64,000 bases of DNA from SIG598 sp045605025 (GTDB lineage Bacteria > Bacillota > Clostridia > Oscillospirales > Acutalibacteraceae). How positions within the stretch are numbered: the stretch's first letter is position 1; each line of letters opens with the position of its first letter. The notes beneath the pieces were generated by a model that saw nothing but the letters and a program-made list of their open reading frames with translations, was not told where the DNA came from and ran no database searches. Made by a program: the position numbers and the translations under genes. The stretch is from contig JAZUPE010000013.1 in the NCBI GenBank assembly GCA_045605025.1, positions 14,848-78,847 on the forward strand. Reading direction: 5' to 3'. Of this stretch, positions 1 through 8,181 are shown one piece after another.

Positions 1-1686
1 GGCATGGTGGCAGGCACAAAATACCGCGGCGACTTCGAGGAGCGTATCAAAGCGGCAATCGACGAAGTAAACGCCGCCGGCAACGTCATACTCTTTATCG
101 ACGAGCTGCACACCATTATGGGGGCAGGTTCCGCAGAGGGTGCCACTGATGCCGCGAATATACTCAAGCCCCAGCTGGCACGAGGCAAGTTCCAGGTCGT
201 GGGTGCCACCACCATCAACGAATACCGCAAGCACATCGAAAAGGATGCTGCCCTTGAGCGCCGCTTCCAGCCGGTCACAGTAGGCGAACCCTCCGAGGAG
301 GACGCGGTCCTTATCCTCAAGGGCCTGCGCGACCGCTACGAGGCCCACCACAAGGTGCGCATCAGCGACGAAGCCATCGAGACAGCCGTCAAGCTGTCCG
401 CAAGATATATCGCCGACCGCTTCCTGCCCGACAAGGCCATCGACCTCATCGACGAGTCTGCGTCCCGCGTTCGTCTTAACCGTCAGACCGAGCCGGAGGA
501 TATCCGTGAGCTTGAAGCAAAGGCAAAGGCTCTTGCGGGAGAAAAGGACGAAGCGGTCATCGCACAGCAGTATGAGCGCGCCGCCACCCTCCGCGACGAG
601 GAACGCAAAGTGCGTGAGCAGCTGGAGCAGCGCCGCAGCCAGTGGAAGGATTCCGCTGCCAAAACCGTCACCGATGTTACCACCGAGGACATTGCCGGTG
701 TCGTGTCCCAGTGGACGGGTATCCCCGTCACCCAGCTCACCAAAGAAGAAAGCGAGCGTATGCTGCACATGGAGGAGCTTCTCCATGAGCGCATCGTGGG
801 TCAGGATGAGGCGGTCAGGGCTGTTGCCAAAGCAATCCGCCGCGGCAGAGTGGGACTCAAGGACCCCAAGCGCCCCATCGGTTCCTTCATTTTCCTCGGT
901 CCCACCGGCGTGGGCAAGACCGAACTGTGCAAGGCGCTTGCCGAAGCCATGTTCGGCGACGAGAACGCCATGATCCGTCTGGACATGTCCGAGTATATGG
1001 AGAAGCACACCACCTCAAAGCTCATCGGCTCTCCTCCGGGATATGTGGGTTATGACGAGGGTGGTCAGCTTACCGAAAAGATCCGCCGCAAGCCCTATTC
1101 CGTGGTTCTGCTGGACGAGATCGAAAAGGCGCATCCAGACGTATTCAACACTCTCCTGCAGGTGCTGGAGGACGGTCACATTACCGACTCCCAGGGCAGA
1201 CAGGTCAGCTTCAAGAACACCATCATCATTATGACATCCAACGTGGGCGCACATCTGCTCACCGAGCGCAGAAAATCTCTGGGCTTCGGAGCGGATTCTT
1301 CAGCAGAAGACACCGGTTCCCGTGAGGGAGTGCTGGAAGAACTCAAAAAGACCTTCCGTCCCGAGTTCCTCAACCGCGTGGACGATATCATCGTCTTTGA
1401 CAAGCTTACTGATGAGGACATCAGCAGGATTGCCCGCCTGATGCTTGGCGGACTCAACAAGCGTCTTGCCGCTATGGACATCGGCTTTGAAATTGCCGAT
1501 GGCGTGGATGCAGCTATCGCGAAAGTGGGTTTTGATCCGGTCTACGGAGCACGCCCCCTGCGCAGAGCCATTCAGTCAAGAATCGAAGACCCGCTCTCTG
1601 AAGCACTCCTTGAGGGACGCTTCCAGCCGGGTGAGACGGTCATCTGCAGAATGGACGGAGACAAGTTCGTGTTCGATAAAAAATAA
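1..1686 (+). CDS. clpC: ClpC-type AAA+ protease ATPase subunit, 5' truncated by window edge
   Basis: The frame is open from the first base, so the gene starts upstream; about 250 N-terminal residues (Clp_N domain and first Walker A) are missing compared with the usual ~810 aa. Visible are the first-AAA Walker B (LFIDELHT), a short middle domain with a UVR motif around residues 185-210 of the fragment, and the second AAA module with Walker A GPTGVGKT near residue 300, Walker B VVLLDEIEKAH near 367, and the C-terminal D2-small domain. The UVR motif and short middle domain favour ClpC over ClpB. Family knowledge: ClpC unfolds proteins for ClpP, in the cytosol. No mcsA/mcsB/ctsR neighbours are visible downstream. 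Confidence 0.92.
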   Translation, partial: GMVAGTKYRGDFEERIKAAIDEVNAAGNVILFIDELHTIMGAGSAEGATDAANILKPQLARGKFQVVGATTINEYRKHIEKDAALERRFQPVTVGEPSEEDAVLILKGLRDRYEAHHKVRISDEAIETAVKLSARYIADRFLPDKAIDLIDESASRVRLNRQTEPEDIRELEAKAKALAGEKDEAVIAQQYERAATLRDEERKVREQLEQRRSQWKDSAAKTVTDVTTEDIAGVVSQWTGIPVTQLTKEESERMLHMEELLHERIVGQDEAVRAVAKAIRRGRVGLKDPKRPIGSFIFLGPTGVGKTELCKALAEAMFGDENAMIRLDMSEYMEKHTTSKLIGSPPGYVGYDEGGQLTEKIRRKPYSVVLLDEIEKAHPDVFNTLLQVLEDGHITDSQGRQVSFKNTIIIMTSNVGAHLLTERRKSLGFGADSSAEDTGSREGVLEELKKTFRPEFLNRVDDIIVFDKLTDEDISRIARLMLGGLNKRLAAMDIGFEIADGVDAAIAKVGFDPVYGARPLRRAIQSRIEDPLSEALLEGRFQPGETVICRMDGDKFVFDKK

Positions 1687-1756
1687 GTTTTTTCCTCATG
1701 GCGTAATGCCGGTTTAACGGCATGTTCGCGCCCCTTTACCTCCTCAACATGCCAGG

Positions 1757-1808
1757 CCGCTCTGTGCTTTCAGGTCAACTGTCAGCGCAGGGCGGTCCGG
1801 CGTTTTCT
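1757..1808 (+). terminator. probable intrinsic terminator after clpC
   Basis: CCGCTCTGTGCT (1757-1768) can pair with AGCGCAGGGCGG (1784-1795), with two or three G-U pairs. The hairpin is followed by only a short T stretch (GTTTTCT), so it is a weak terminator. It lies between clpC and the next gene on the same strand. Confidence 0.5.
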
Positions 1809-1877
1809 CTGAGGCTATTGACGAAACTTCGTCATAGAGGTAAAATCATTGCCATCACACCGAAAGGATGACCGCCA

Positions 1878-2708
1878 GTGAAGCATTTTCTGCGACTGAC
1901 CGACCTTACACCCACGGATATTTCCCATATCTTCACCCTTGCCGACGAACTGGCAGGAGGCAGACATCGTGACAGGCTCCGTGAAAAGACTGCGGTCATG
2001 TTCTTCCCTGCGTCCAGCATACGCACACGTGTAACCTTTGAGAAGGGCGTATACCTGCTCGGAGGTCAGACGGTGCTGTTTGCTCCGGATACCCTCGATA
2101 AAAAGGAAGACATCCGCGACGTGTGCGGCTATCTCAACAACTGGGCGGATCTGCTCATCATTCGCCACAGGGATATCGCGCTCCTTGAACGCATGACGGA
2201 GTATTCTTCCGTTCCGGTGATCAACGCCATGACCGACGCAAACCACCCCTGCGAGATACTGACCGATCTTTACGCCCTGTCACAACTCCGCGAGGATATA
2301 TCCAGAGACAGATATCTGTTCTGCGGCAAAAACGGAAACATCGGAGGCTCGTGGAAAGAAGCCGCCGACGTGCTGGGGTTTGAACTGGAGCAGTGCTGCG
2401 GTAGAGGTTATGAGATCGACGGAGTGACCGCACACCACGACATCAACTCTGCGATTATCGGTAAGGATATCATATGCACCGATTCGCTGCCTGCGGGAAT
2501 TCTTGGCGACTTTGCTGCCTGTCAGGTCACAAAGACCGCCATGGACAAGGCCAATCCCGGCGCACTGCTAAATCCCTGCCCGCCGTTCTTCCGCGGCGAG
2601 GAAGTGTCCGCCGATGCCATCGCTTCGGATTACTTCGTCGGTTATGGATTTAAAAAGCACCTTCTTGAGGTTCAGCAGGCAATCATGCTCCACTGTCTTG
2701 ACGCATAA
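1878..2708 (+). CDS. ornithine/aspartate carbamoyltransferase family protein, divergent
   Basis: 276 aa, shorter than standard ornithine carbamoyltransferase (~310-330 aa). The carbamoyl-phosphate loop is present but altered (SSIRTR at 46-51 instead of STRTR), the HPxQ-type motif reads HPCE at 123-126, and the C-terminus ends HCLDA where OTC has HCLPA. Start is GTG at 1878, with GAAAGG ten bases upstream; an ATG ten bases earlier is out of frame. No arginine-biosynthesis neighbours are present. The fold assignment is firm; the substrate is not, because the changed Gln-to-Glu in HPxQ and the small size suggest a specialised or non-ornithine transcarbamylase. Confidence 0.75.
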   Translation: MKHFLRLTDLTPTDISHIFTLADELAGGRHRDRLREKTAVMFFPASSIRTRVTFEKGVYLLGGQTVLFAPDTLDKKEDIRDVCGYLNNWADLLIIRHRDIALLERMTEYSSVPVINAMTDANHPCEILTDLYALSQLREDISRDRYLFCGKNGNIGGSWKEAADVLGFELEQCCGRGYEIDGVTAHHDINSAIIGKDIICTDSLPAGILGDFAACQVTKTAMDKANPGALLNPCPPFFRGEEVSADAIASDYFVGYGFKKHLLEVQQAIMLHCLDA

Positions 2709-2712
2709 ATAT

Positions 2713-2760
2713 ACGCCCACGGTTCCGCGTGCACAACGGAGCCGTGGGCGTTTCTGTTGT
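2713..2760. terminator. bidirectional intrinsic terminator
   Basis: A ten-base arm ACGCCCACGG (2713-2722) pairs with CCGTGGGCGT (2742-2751), extended by TTCCG/CGGAG, then a T-rich tract. It sits exactly between two convergent genes (carbamoyltransferase on + and thiT on -) and can serve both. Confidence 0.85.
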
Positions 2761-3414
2761 TTATTTGTCCTCTGCTTCTGCACTGAGCTTCTTTTCTCCG
2801 GCAGGATTGATCTTCAGTCCCGCGGAAAGCGCACCCCATACGATTGCGGACAGCACCACGGTGAGAATGATCTCAGGCAGCATGGTTGCGCCGTTGTAGA
2901 AGAAGGAGTAGCTGTAGATCAGCGCGTCACCCTTTGCCAGCCATGTGTCCTGCAGGGAGGAGGGGAGAGCAGTCACGTCCACCCACTCCTTCCAGACTGT
3001 CACGCCGCTGAGAAAATGGCAGATAAACCGGCCCACGCCGGCGATCAGACCGGCAAGACCGGCGGCCAGCGGACGGTTGCGGATTTTGCGGGTGACACCG
3101 GAAAGACCGATAATGCCGAAGGCGATCAGATAATCAAACAGCGCGATGGCAAGCACTGCCCACAACGTGGCGGCATAGCTGAAGTTATCTATGCCGAAAA
3201 GCATCTGCACAAGTCCGTATACAGAACAGGCACCGATGCCCCAGCCCACGCCGTACATCTGTCCGATGAGCACCAGCGGCACCATGCTGCCGGGAGTGAC
3301 AGTGCCGCCCATGGGCATTCTGATGGGGGTCATCTCGCTGAGTACGGTAGCAAGCGCCAGCATCAGCGCGGTAATAACGAGTTTAAAGGTTCTTGAACGG
3401 TAATCTAATTTCAT
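2761..3414 (-). CDS. thiT: thiamine ECF transporter substrate-binding component ThiT
   Basis: 217 aa, strongly hydrophobic, with about six membrane segments, as expected for an S component of an energy-coupling-factor transporter that binds thiamine in the cell membrane. The longest frame begins further upstream at 3453, but the internal ATG at 3414 is the better start: GGAGG lies nine bases before it. A TPP riboswitch and a terminator stem precede it on the same strand, which independently supports a thiamine role. The C-terminal tail (KKLSAEAEDK) is charged and cytosolic. The shared energising module (EcfA/EcfT) is not in this window. Confidence 0.88.
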   Translation of the reverse strand: MKLDYRSRTFKLVITALMLALATVLSEMTPIRMPMGGTVTPGSMVPLVLIGQMYGVGWGIGACSVYGLVQMLFGIDNFSYAATLWAVLAIALFDYLIAFGIIGLSGVTRKIRNRPLAAGLAGLIAGVGRFICHFLSGVTVWKEWVDVTALPSSLQDTWLAKGDALIYSYSFFYNGATMLPEIILTVVLSAIVWGALSAGLKINPAGEKKLSAEAEDK

Positions 3415-3427
3415 AATGTTAAGCCTC

Positions 3428-3464
3428 CAAAATAAAAATAGCGTACCGGTCAATACCGATACGC
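3428..3464 (-). terminator. riboswitch-controlled terminator upstream of thiT
   Basis: On the minus strand GCGTATCGGT pairs with ACCGGTACGC through ten base pairs with a four-base loop, followed by TATTTTTATTTT. It lies between the TPP aptamer and the thiT ribosome site, so the sequence fits transcription termination control: with TPP bound the terminator forms. Confidence 0.8.
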
Positions 3465-3496
3465 AAACAAGACTTACATTATGACAAAACCGTAAG

Positions 3497-3600
3497 ACTT
3501 CCTACGCCGGCATTATCCGGATCAGGTTAACGGGTCCGATGCGTCTGCGCATCATCTCAGCCGGCGAGGAAGCCAGCACCCCAGCTCGTGAACCGCGTTC
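3497..3600 (-). promoter_or_regulatory. TPP (THI-box) riboswitch aptamer
   Basis: Read on the minus strand the region contains the diagnostic THI-box blocks in order: GGGGTGCTGG, CTGAGATGATGC, ACCCGTT, AACCTGATCCGGATAATGCC, then a closing GGCG. These are the conserved pyrimidine- and pyrophosphate-binding helices of the TPP aptamer. It precedes thiT, whose product imports thiamine, and is followed by a terminator stem. Confidence 0.95.
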
Positions 3601-3693
3601 GGGATTGGATCCTTGATCCCGGAGCGATCCGCTCGATTTTCGTTGAGATTATAGCACCGGCAAAGACGGTTGTCAACAGTAAGTTTTACAAAA

Positions 3694-4161
3694 TTATCCA
3701 GCGATACCCGCAAGATCAGTGATATGAATCCTTCCGGATCGGGCGCGTTTCATGGCGTACTCCAGCATAGGCCGGGTGTTGCCTGCGGCATATCGCGCAT
3801 AGGCGATCAGATAATCGGAATGATCGATGGAGTATTTGTTTGCGTGCATAATCGCGGCACGAAAAGGAATACCTTACATGTCCGGTGGATAATGTGAGCC
3901 GTCAAAACCGTCACGGATTTCAACAGGCTGTGTTGACGGATGGTACGGAATAAGCAACGTAAGGCTGATATCTGGGTACAATCTTTTATCCGCAATAACA
4001 GCCTGAGCAGCCATACTATCAAAATTGCCATAGTGCCCTACCACAAAATCGCTGACACCAAAGCTGACAATGTGAAACAAGACGGCTTCGTATATGAAAG
4101 GACGCAGAGTATCGGGTGCGTCTCTGTGACTGATAAAGAAACAGCTTGCCAACATAATCAC
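3694..4161 (-). pseudogene. SLOG-fold (DUF1273-like) protein, interrupted by an in-frame TAA
   Basis: From the ATG at 4161 the frame encodes 95 residues and then TAA at 3874-3876; reading through, the same frame stays open for 60 more codons to a stop at 3694. Both halves match the SLOG/DUF1273 pattern: CFFISHRD at the N-terminus, VGHYGNFDSMAA and LLIPYHP in the first half, then NKYSIDHSDYLIAYAR and TRPMLEYA after the stop. One nonsense base is the only lesion seen, so decay is recent, or it is a sequencing error. The ribosome site is GAGGTGAT upstream. It is divergent from an XRE regulator across a palindromic operator, an arrangement echoed by the intact XRE/SLOG pair at 46.8-47.9 kb. Confidence 0.75.
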
Positions 4162-4178
4162 CTCGCAAATTTAGTGTC

Positions 4179-4211
4179 ACCAAATTTATTATATTTGGTA
4201 ATACCAAATAT
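4179..4211. promoter_or_regulatory. palindromic operator between SLOG pseudogene and XRE gene
   Basis: ATATTTGGT (4191-4199) and ACCAAATAT (4203-4211) form a nine-base inverted repeat with a 3-base gap, and another ACCAAAT half site lies at 4179-4185, giving ACCAAAT-N7-ATTTGGT. The position in the divergent intergenic gap suggests autoregulation by the adjacent XRE protein (inference). Confidence 0.6.
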
Positions 4212-4252
4212 ATCAAGGCCCTTAAGGCATATAATAACCTTGCCCTAGGGAG

Positions 4253-4510
4253 GTGAGCAGTACGAGACTGAGAAAACTGGCGCTCGGCAAACGGAACATC
4301 AGCGGCAGGCGTGTAACCGAAGCGAGAAAAGCGAAAGGCATGAAGCAGATCGAACTGCTTGCCCGATTGCAGCTCAAAGGCGTGGACATGAGCGTGCCTG
4401 CTCTGTCGCTGCTGGAAGGGCAGAAGCGACCGGTGTCCGATATCGAGCTCAACGCGATTGCCGATATACTGGAAGTCAGCGTTGACTGGCTGCTTGGACG
4501 CACAGAATAG
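4253..4510 (+). CDS. XRE-family transcriptional regulator
   Basis: 85 aa with a single helix-turn-helix: ISGRRVTEARKAKGMKQIELLARL, then a recognition-helix region (SVPALSLLEGQKRPV) and a LNAIADILEVSVDWLLG ending typical of the family. The start is uncertain: GTG at 4253 overlaps the GGGAGG ribosome site and is too close to it, and the next in-frame candidates are non-standard (ACG 4262, CTG 4268). It probably binds the palindrome just upstream and controls itself and the divergent SLOG gene. No effector domain is present. Confidence 0.85.
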   Translation: MSSTRLRKLALGKRNISGRRVTEARKAKGMKQIELLARLQLKGVDMSVPALSLLEGQKRPVSDIELNAIADILEVSVDWLLGRTE

Positions 4511-4563
4511 CATTTTCGTCAAATATTTCGGAGTTTCACTGTTCATCTTCGCCATCATTACAA

Positions 4564-4645
4564 TTGACGTACACATACAAACAACGCTATAATATGAACG
4601 GCACTTTATTTGAATAAATCGGTGTCGTTCATTTTTTATTTTACA
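4564..4645 (+). promoter_or_regulatory. strong promoter followed at once by a terminator-like hairpin
   Basis: TTGACG (4564-4569) and TATAAT (4588-4593) are separated by 18 bases. Immediately after the -10, ATGAACGGCAC pairs with GTGTCGTTCAT (11 bp, one G-U), followed by a T-rich run. The hairpin starts at or before the expected transcription start, so it may be the terminator of the upstream XRE transcript overlapping this promoter, or a 5' attenuator or stabilising stem for the DUF1015 mRNA. Confidence 0.65.
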
Positions 4646-4665
4646 GGAAACGGAGTTTGATCCAC

Positions 4666-5943
4666 ATGGCTGAATTAAAAGGTATGCGCGCCCTGCGCTT
4701 TTCCGCTGCCGCCGGCGAGATCGGCGAGCTGTGCTGCCCTCCCTATGACATCATCAGCGAGGAACAGCGTCAGGCTTATCTTGCCCGCAATGAGCACAAC
4801 GTAATCCGACTGGAGCTGCCCAAGGGTGAAGATCCCTACGGCGAGGCCGGCCGCGTGCTCAGCGACTGGATGGAAAGCGGCATCATCGCCCGTGACGAGG
4901 AAAGCCTCTACATCTACGAGGAGGAGTTTACCGCGTACGGTCAGCGCATGAAGGTCAAGGGCATGATCTGCCGTGTCAAGCTGGAGGAGTTCTCCAAGGG
5001 CATCGTTCTGCCCCACGAGGAGACCCTGTCCAAGGCTAAGGAAGACCGCCTCAACCTCATGAAAGCCACCGGCTGCAACTTCAGCCAGATTTACTCCCTC
5101 TATATCGACGACGGCAACCGCACCCGTCCCAGAGTTGACGCTCTGTCTGCCGGTGAGCCTCAGGTTGAGCTGACCGATGGTGACGGCGTCACCCATCGTC
5201 TGTGGCAGTGCACCGATGCCGAGCAGATCGCTGCCATCGCCGGCGATTTTGTCGACCGCAAACTGTACATTGCTGACGGTCATCACCGCTACGAGACCGG
5301 CATCAACTATCGCAACTGGTGCCGTGAGCAGGGCATTGCCAAGGAAGGCGACGCCTGCGACTACATCATGATGATGCTGGTTGAGATGGAGAACGAAGGT
5401 CTGGTGGTATTCCCCACCCATCGTCTCGTCCGCGACCTTGAGAAGTTTGACCTGCAGGCAACCCTCGCCAACGCCGAGGAGTTCTTCGAGGTTTCCAGGC
5501 GCGACAGCGTCGCTGAGATGGAAAGCGCCCTCACCGAGTATTACAACCGCGGCGAAAAGGCATTCGGCCTGTATGCCGGCGGCGACGAGTGGTATCTGCT
5601 CAAACTTAAGAGCCTTGACAGCATGACCAGGGAAATGCCCGACTGCAGCGAAGCTCTGCGCGGTCTGGATGTCAGCGTGCTGCACACCCTCGTTCTGGAG
5701 CGCACCATGGGCATCGACAAGGCAAACATGGCTGCCCAGATCAACCTGACCTATACCCGAAGCTTTGACGAGGCCATCGAGAGCGTAAAGTCCGGTGCTT
5801 CCCAGTGCTGCTTCATCCTCAATCCCACCCGCGTCACCGAGATCCGCGACGTTGCCGCCGCCGGAGAGAAGATGCCCCAGAAGTCCACTTACTTCTATCC
5901 CAAGCTCATCACCGGTCTGGTAATGAACAAGCTGGGAGAGTAA
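4666..5943 (+). CDS. DUF1015 family protein
   Basis: 425 aa, close to the usual family length. Family hallmarks are visible: LCCPPYDIISEEQ near the N-terminus, VIRLELPKG, LPHEETLSKAKEDRLNLM, and the highly conserved YIADGHHRYETG. An in-frame TTG lies three codons earlier, but ATG 4666 with CGGAG ten bases upstream is preferred. DUF1015 proteins are often encoded next to serA and are related to ParB-like serine kinases (SerK/SbnI); here no serine genes adjoin, so the function stays open. It is a single-gene unit closed by a strong terminator. Confidence 0.88.
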   Translation: MAELKGMRALRFSAAAGEIGELCCPPYDIISEEQRQAYLARNEHNVIRLELPKGEDPYGEAGRVLSDWMESGIIARDEESLYIYEEEFTAYGQRMKVKGMICRVKLEEFSKGIVLPHEETLSKAKEDRLNLMKATGCNFSQIYSLYIDDGNRTRPRVDALSAGEPQVELTDGDGVTHRLWQCTDAEQIAAIAGDFVDRKLYIADGHHRYETGINYRNWCREQGIAKEGDACDYIMMMLVEMENEGLVVFPTHRLVRDLEKFDLQATLANAEEFFEVSRRDSVAEMESALTEYYNRGEKAFGLYAGGDEWYLLKLKSLDSMTREMPDCSEALRGLDVSVLHTLVLERTMGIDKANMAAQINLTYTRSFDEAIESVKSGASQCCFILNPTRVTEIRDVAAAGEKMPQKSTYFYPKLITGLVMNKLGE

Positions 5944-5999
5944 TTGGAATATACCATAGCTCATAGGTAACTGCTGAACTGCATATATCATAACAATTA

Positions 6000-6042
6000 C
6001 CCCCTGCACAGCCCTTCGTCGGGCGCTGTGCAGGGGGTTCGT
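6000..6042 (+). terminator. intrinsic terminator after DUF1015 gene
   Basis: A twelve-base GC-rich arm CCCCTGCACAGC pairs with GCTGTGCAGGGG around a short loop. The T tract after it is short (TTCGT), but the stem is very strong. The gene on the other side (GNAT) is convergent. Confidence 0.75.
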
Positions 6043-6067
6043 CAGTATATAGGGGCAATTTGTAGTG

Positions 6068-6586
6068 TCAGTGGTTGTATTCGTGATATCCCAGCTCGCT
6101 TCGGAAGTTTTTTGCGGGTATGAAACCAAGAGCTTCCAGACAACTGATTCTATCCTCGATATTCGATGTCTTGATCTTTAGACTGCCAATGCCGAAATCG
6201 TCAATGAAATCGTCAATTGCAAGACGGGCTATCTCAGCGAAGTATTCTTCTGTATCGTAGCTGCGCGGCAAATCGATCCGTAATATGCCGAAGTCACCGC
6301 CAAAGATTTCCACAGTTCCAACCGCACGGTTTTCGGTTTTCAGAATCAGAGCGAAACGAACATAATATTTCATTTTATATTCATCCAGCCAGAATCTGAT
6401 GCATTGCGTGATTTCTTCCGTGGTTGTGAAATAAAAGTGGCTTGTGCAGAAGTCTGAGTTGAATCTATTCACATTCTCTTTATCCGAATAACACGGAAGC
6501 AATGCTTCCGCGTCCTCCGGTTCTATCAGCCGCAGAAAAAAGGACTCGGTTTCATATACCGGACACTGTTCGTATACGTTTTTCAT
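6068..6586 (-). CDS. GNAT family N-acetyltransferase (RimJ/RimL type)
   Basis: 172 aa, a complete GNAT domain. It opens with ETESFFLRLIEPEDAEALLPCYSD, typical of RimJ/RimL-like members, with the acceptor strand AVGTVEIFGG, and ends with ISCLEALGFI, the usual C-terminal 'S...LEKlGF' element. It transfers an acetyl group from acetyl-CoA; the acceptor is not predictable. The ATG at 6586 has AGAGG nine bases upstream. It lies 12 bases downstream of the DUF5680 gene and is probably cotranscribed with it. Confidence 0.85.
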   Translation of the reverse strand: MKNVYEQCPVYETESFFLRLIEPEDAEALLPCYSDKENVNRFNSDFCTSHFYFTTTEEITQCIRFWLDEYKMKYYVRFALILKTENRAVGTVEIFGGDFGILRIDLPRSYDTEEYFAEIARLAIDDFIDDFGIGSLKIKTSNIEDRISCLEALGFIPAKNFRSELGYHEYNH

Positions 6587-6598
6587 GCTGTACTGCCT

Positions 6599-7045
6599 CT
6601 ATTCTATCGTGTTTCCGTGGAAAAAGCAGTCATAAATCTTTCTGCCCTCAAGATAAATGGCTTCATATCCCTGAAACCACTCAAAGTTGCCGTCCACGTC
6701 GCAGACGTAGGTGTATCTGCCGTTGCTGTAGAATTCAGGACCGCGATACGGGCGTTCAAAGGGAACACGCAGCAGTGCTTCCTTGAGAAAGTCACCGCTG
6801 AAGTTATCGCCCGTGACCTGCCCGGCGTAGTTCATACTCCAGCAGGGAACGCCGTCGAACCATAACGCTTCCTCTCCGGCAAACCGTCTGCCGCCCAGAA
6901 AGCTATCCAGATACATCAGCTCACCCTCGCAGTATTCAAGGTCGTGAGACGCAGGTCGGCTTGATGCGCTCTCAGCGCCCTTGCCGGCGTAAGTGGCTTT
7001 CTTGGCTCTCAGCAGAAATTCGATCAACTTATCTCTATCAATCAT
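6599..7045 (-). CDS. DUF5680 domain protein
   Basis: 148 aa. The sequence LIEFLLRAKKATYAGKG..., then DLEYCEGELMYLDSFLGG..FAGEE and WSMNYAG, matches the small DUF5680 family, sometimes found fused to XRE regulators. The ATG at 7045 has GGAGGG seven bases upstream. No catalytic motif or membrane segment is seen and the biochemical function is unknown. It is the first gene of a two-gene minus-strand unit with the GNAT gene. Confidence 0.8.
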   Translation of the reverse strand: MIDRDKLIEFLLRAKKATYAGKGAESASSRPASHDLEYCEGELMYLDSFLGGRRFAGEEALWFDGVPCWSMNYAGQVTGDNFSGDFLKEALLRVPFERPYRGPEFYSNGRYTYVCDVDGNFEWFQGYEAIYLEGRKIYDCFFHGNTIE

Positions 7046-7137
7046 TGTGTACCCTCCGATGCATTGTTTTTTCTGTCATTATTATACATCTGCACGGTGA
7101 GGGCAGCAACACCATTGATGGTACAGCACTGCGTGCC

Positions 7138-7902
7138 TCACAGCCCGTATATCATTCGTGCGTTTTCGCAAAACACCAGCCGTCGCTCCTGTTCGGTCAG
7201 ATTCAGCCTGCTGAAGAACTGCAGATGCTCTGCCTGGTCGCAGCTGCCGTAATCCGAGCCGAAGATAAACCGCTCAGGCATAGCGTGAATGACTGCTTCA
7301 AGAATCGGAATGAAGCTATCGTTGCTTCCGTCCGCCACGCTGGACAGATCAAAGTATACATTTTCGCAATCAGCCAGAACGCTGAAGCAATCGTCCAGAC
7401 GCGGGTAGCAGCAGTGACAGCACACGAGCTTTATTTTGCGATGGATTTCCGCTGCTTCGCGGATGATTTCCGGTGTGGTAAAGTGAGAATTATCCCACCC
7501 TGAGTGGAAAAGCACAGGCACACCGAATCTTTCTGCAAGGATATACACCGCGTCAAGATTACCATCGGTGAGATAGATTGGCTCGTGCCCGCAGAACAGC
7601 TTGATGCCAGCCAGCAATCCGCTGCCAAGCAGTTTGCCCATCAGGACCAGCTGTTCTTCATAATTGATGTACGGACTTATTCCACCAACAACCGCTATGT
7701 CTGCGCAACCGGCAAACAGTCCGGCGCAATCGGCAAGGGAACCTATGCTGCTTGCAAGTTCGGAATCGGAAATAACGACGCCTTTGCTTACTCCGTTTTT
7801 TCTCATTTCTTCAAACAGTGCGTCTTTCTTCTGTTCAAGCGACACCGGATCGACCGGCAGATGCATATGGGCGTCGATGATGAGTTTGTTGATATCTTCC
7901 AT
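7138..7902 (-). CDS. amidohydrolase family (PF04909-like) metal-dependent hydrolase
   Basis: 254 aa from ATG 7902, chosen because GGAGA sits nine bases upstream; the frame is open further, to 8037, without a good site. Metal-site motifs of a TIM-barrel amidohydrolase are present: DAHMHLP at the N-terminus, HSGWDN and CCHCCYPR in the middle and FGSDYGS late. The length fits the Amidohydro_2 group. The substrate is unknown. It lies 280 bases downstream of the MerR-type gene on the same strand, with a terminator stem in between. Confidence 0.78.
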   Translation of the reverse strand: MEDINKLIIDAHMHLPVDPVSLEQKKDALFEEMRKNGVSKGVVISDSELASSIGSLADCAGLFAGCADIAVVGGISPYINYEEQLVLMGKLLGSGLLAGIKLFCGHEPIYLTDGNLDAVYILAERFGVPVLFHSGWDNSHFTTPEIIREAAEIHRKIKLVCCHCCYPRLDDCFSVLADCENVYFDLSSVADGSNDSFIPILEAVIHAMPERFIFGSDYGSCDQAEHLQFFSRLNLTEQERRLVFCENARMIYGL

Positions 7903-7935
7903 AGTTAATTCTCCGCGAAAAATTGTGACAAGGCG

Positions 7936-7965
7936 CAAAAAAGCCGCAGAGATCACTCTGCGGCC
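7936..7965 (-). terminator. intrinsic terminator between MerR-type gene and amidohydrolase gene
   Basis: On the minus strand GGCCGCAGAG, a TGAT loop, CTCTGCGGCT and then TTTTTT form a clean intrinsic terminator. It ends only 34 bases before the amidohydrolase start, so it either terminates the merR-type transcript or acts as an attenuator for the hydrolase. The remaining gap to 8181 shows nothing else convincing. Confidence 0.75.
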
Positions 7966-8181
7966 TGAATAGATAATTGCAGAGCGAAAATCTAAATTGT
8001 AAACCGAAAACACCGTGCGAAAAATGCACAGCGTCAACCGGGTTTATCCAATTCTGATTCTCGGCTCTTTCCGATCATGCACCTGCCGTTATCCGCGGCA
8101 GATATGTTATCGGGAAAATCACTTCCTCGTGCTGTAATGTCACCTTGTCCGATGACATCATAGCAGAAGTGCCGCCGCCTG

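Noticed and set aside
4675..6129. 484-codon minus-strand frame antisense to the DUF1015 gene
   Set aside because: It is the mirror of a GC-rich coding frame; the plus-strand protein has clear family motifs and a ribosome site, the antisense product has none.
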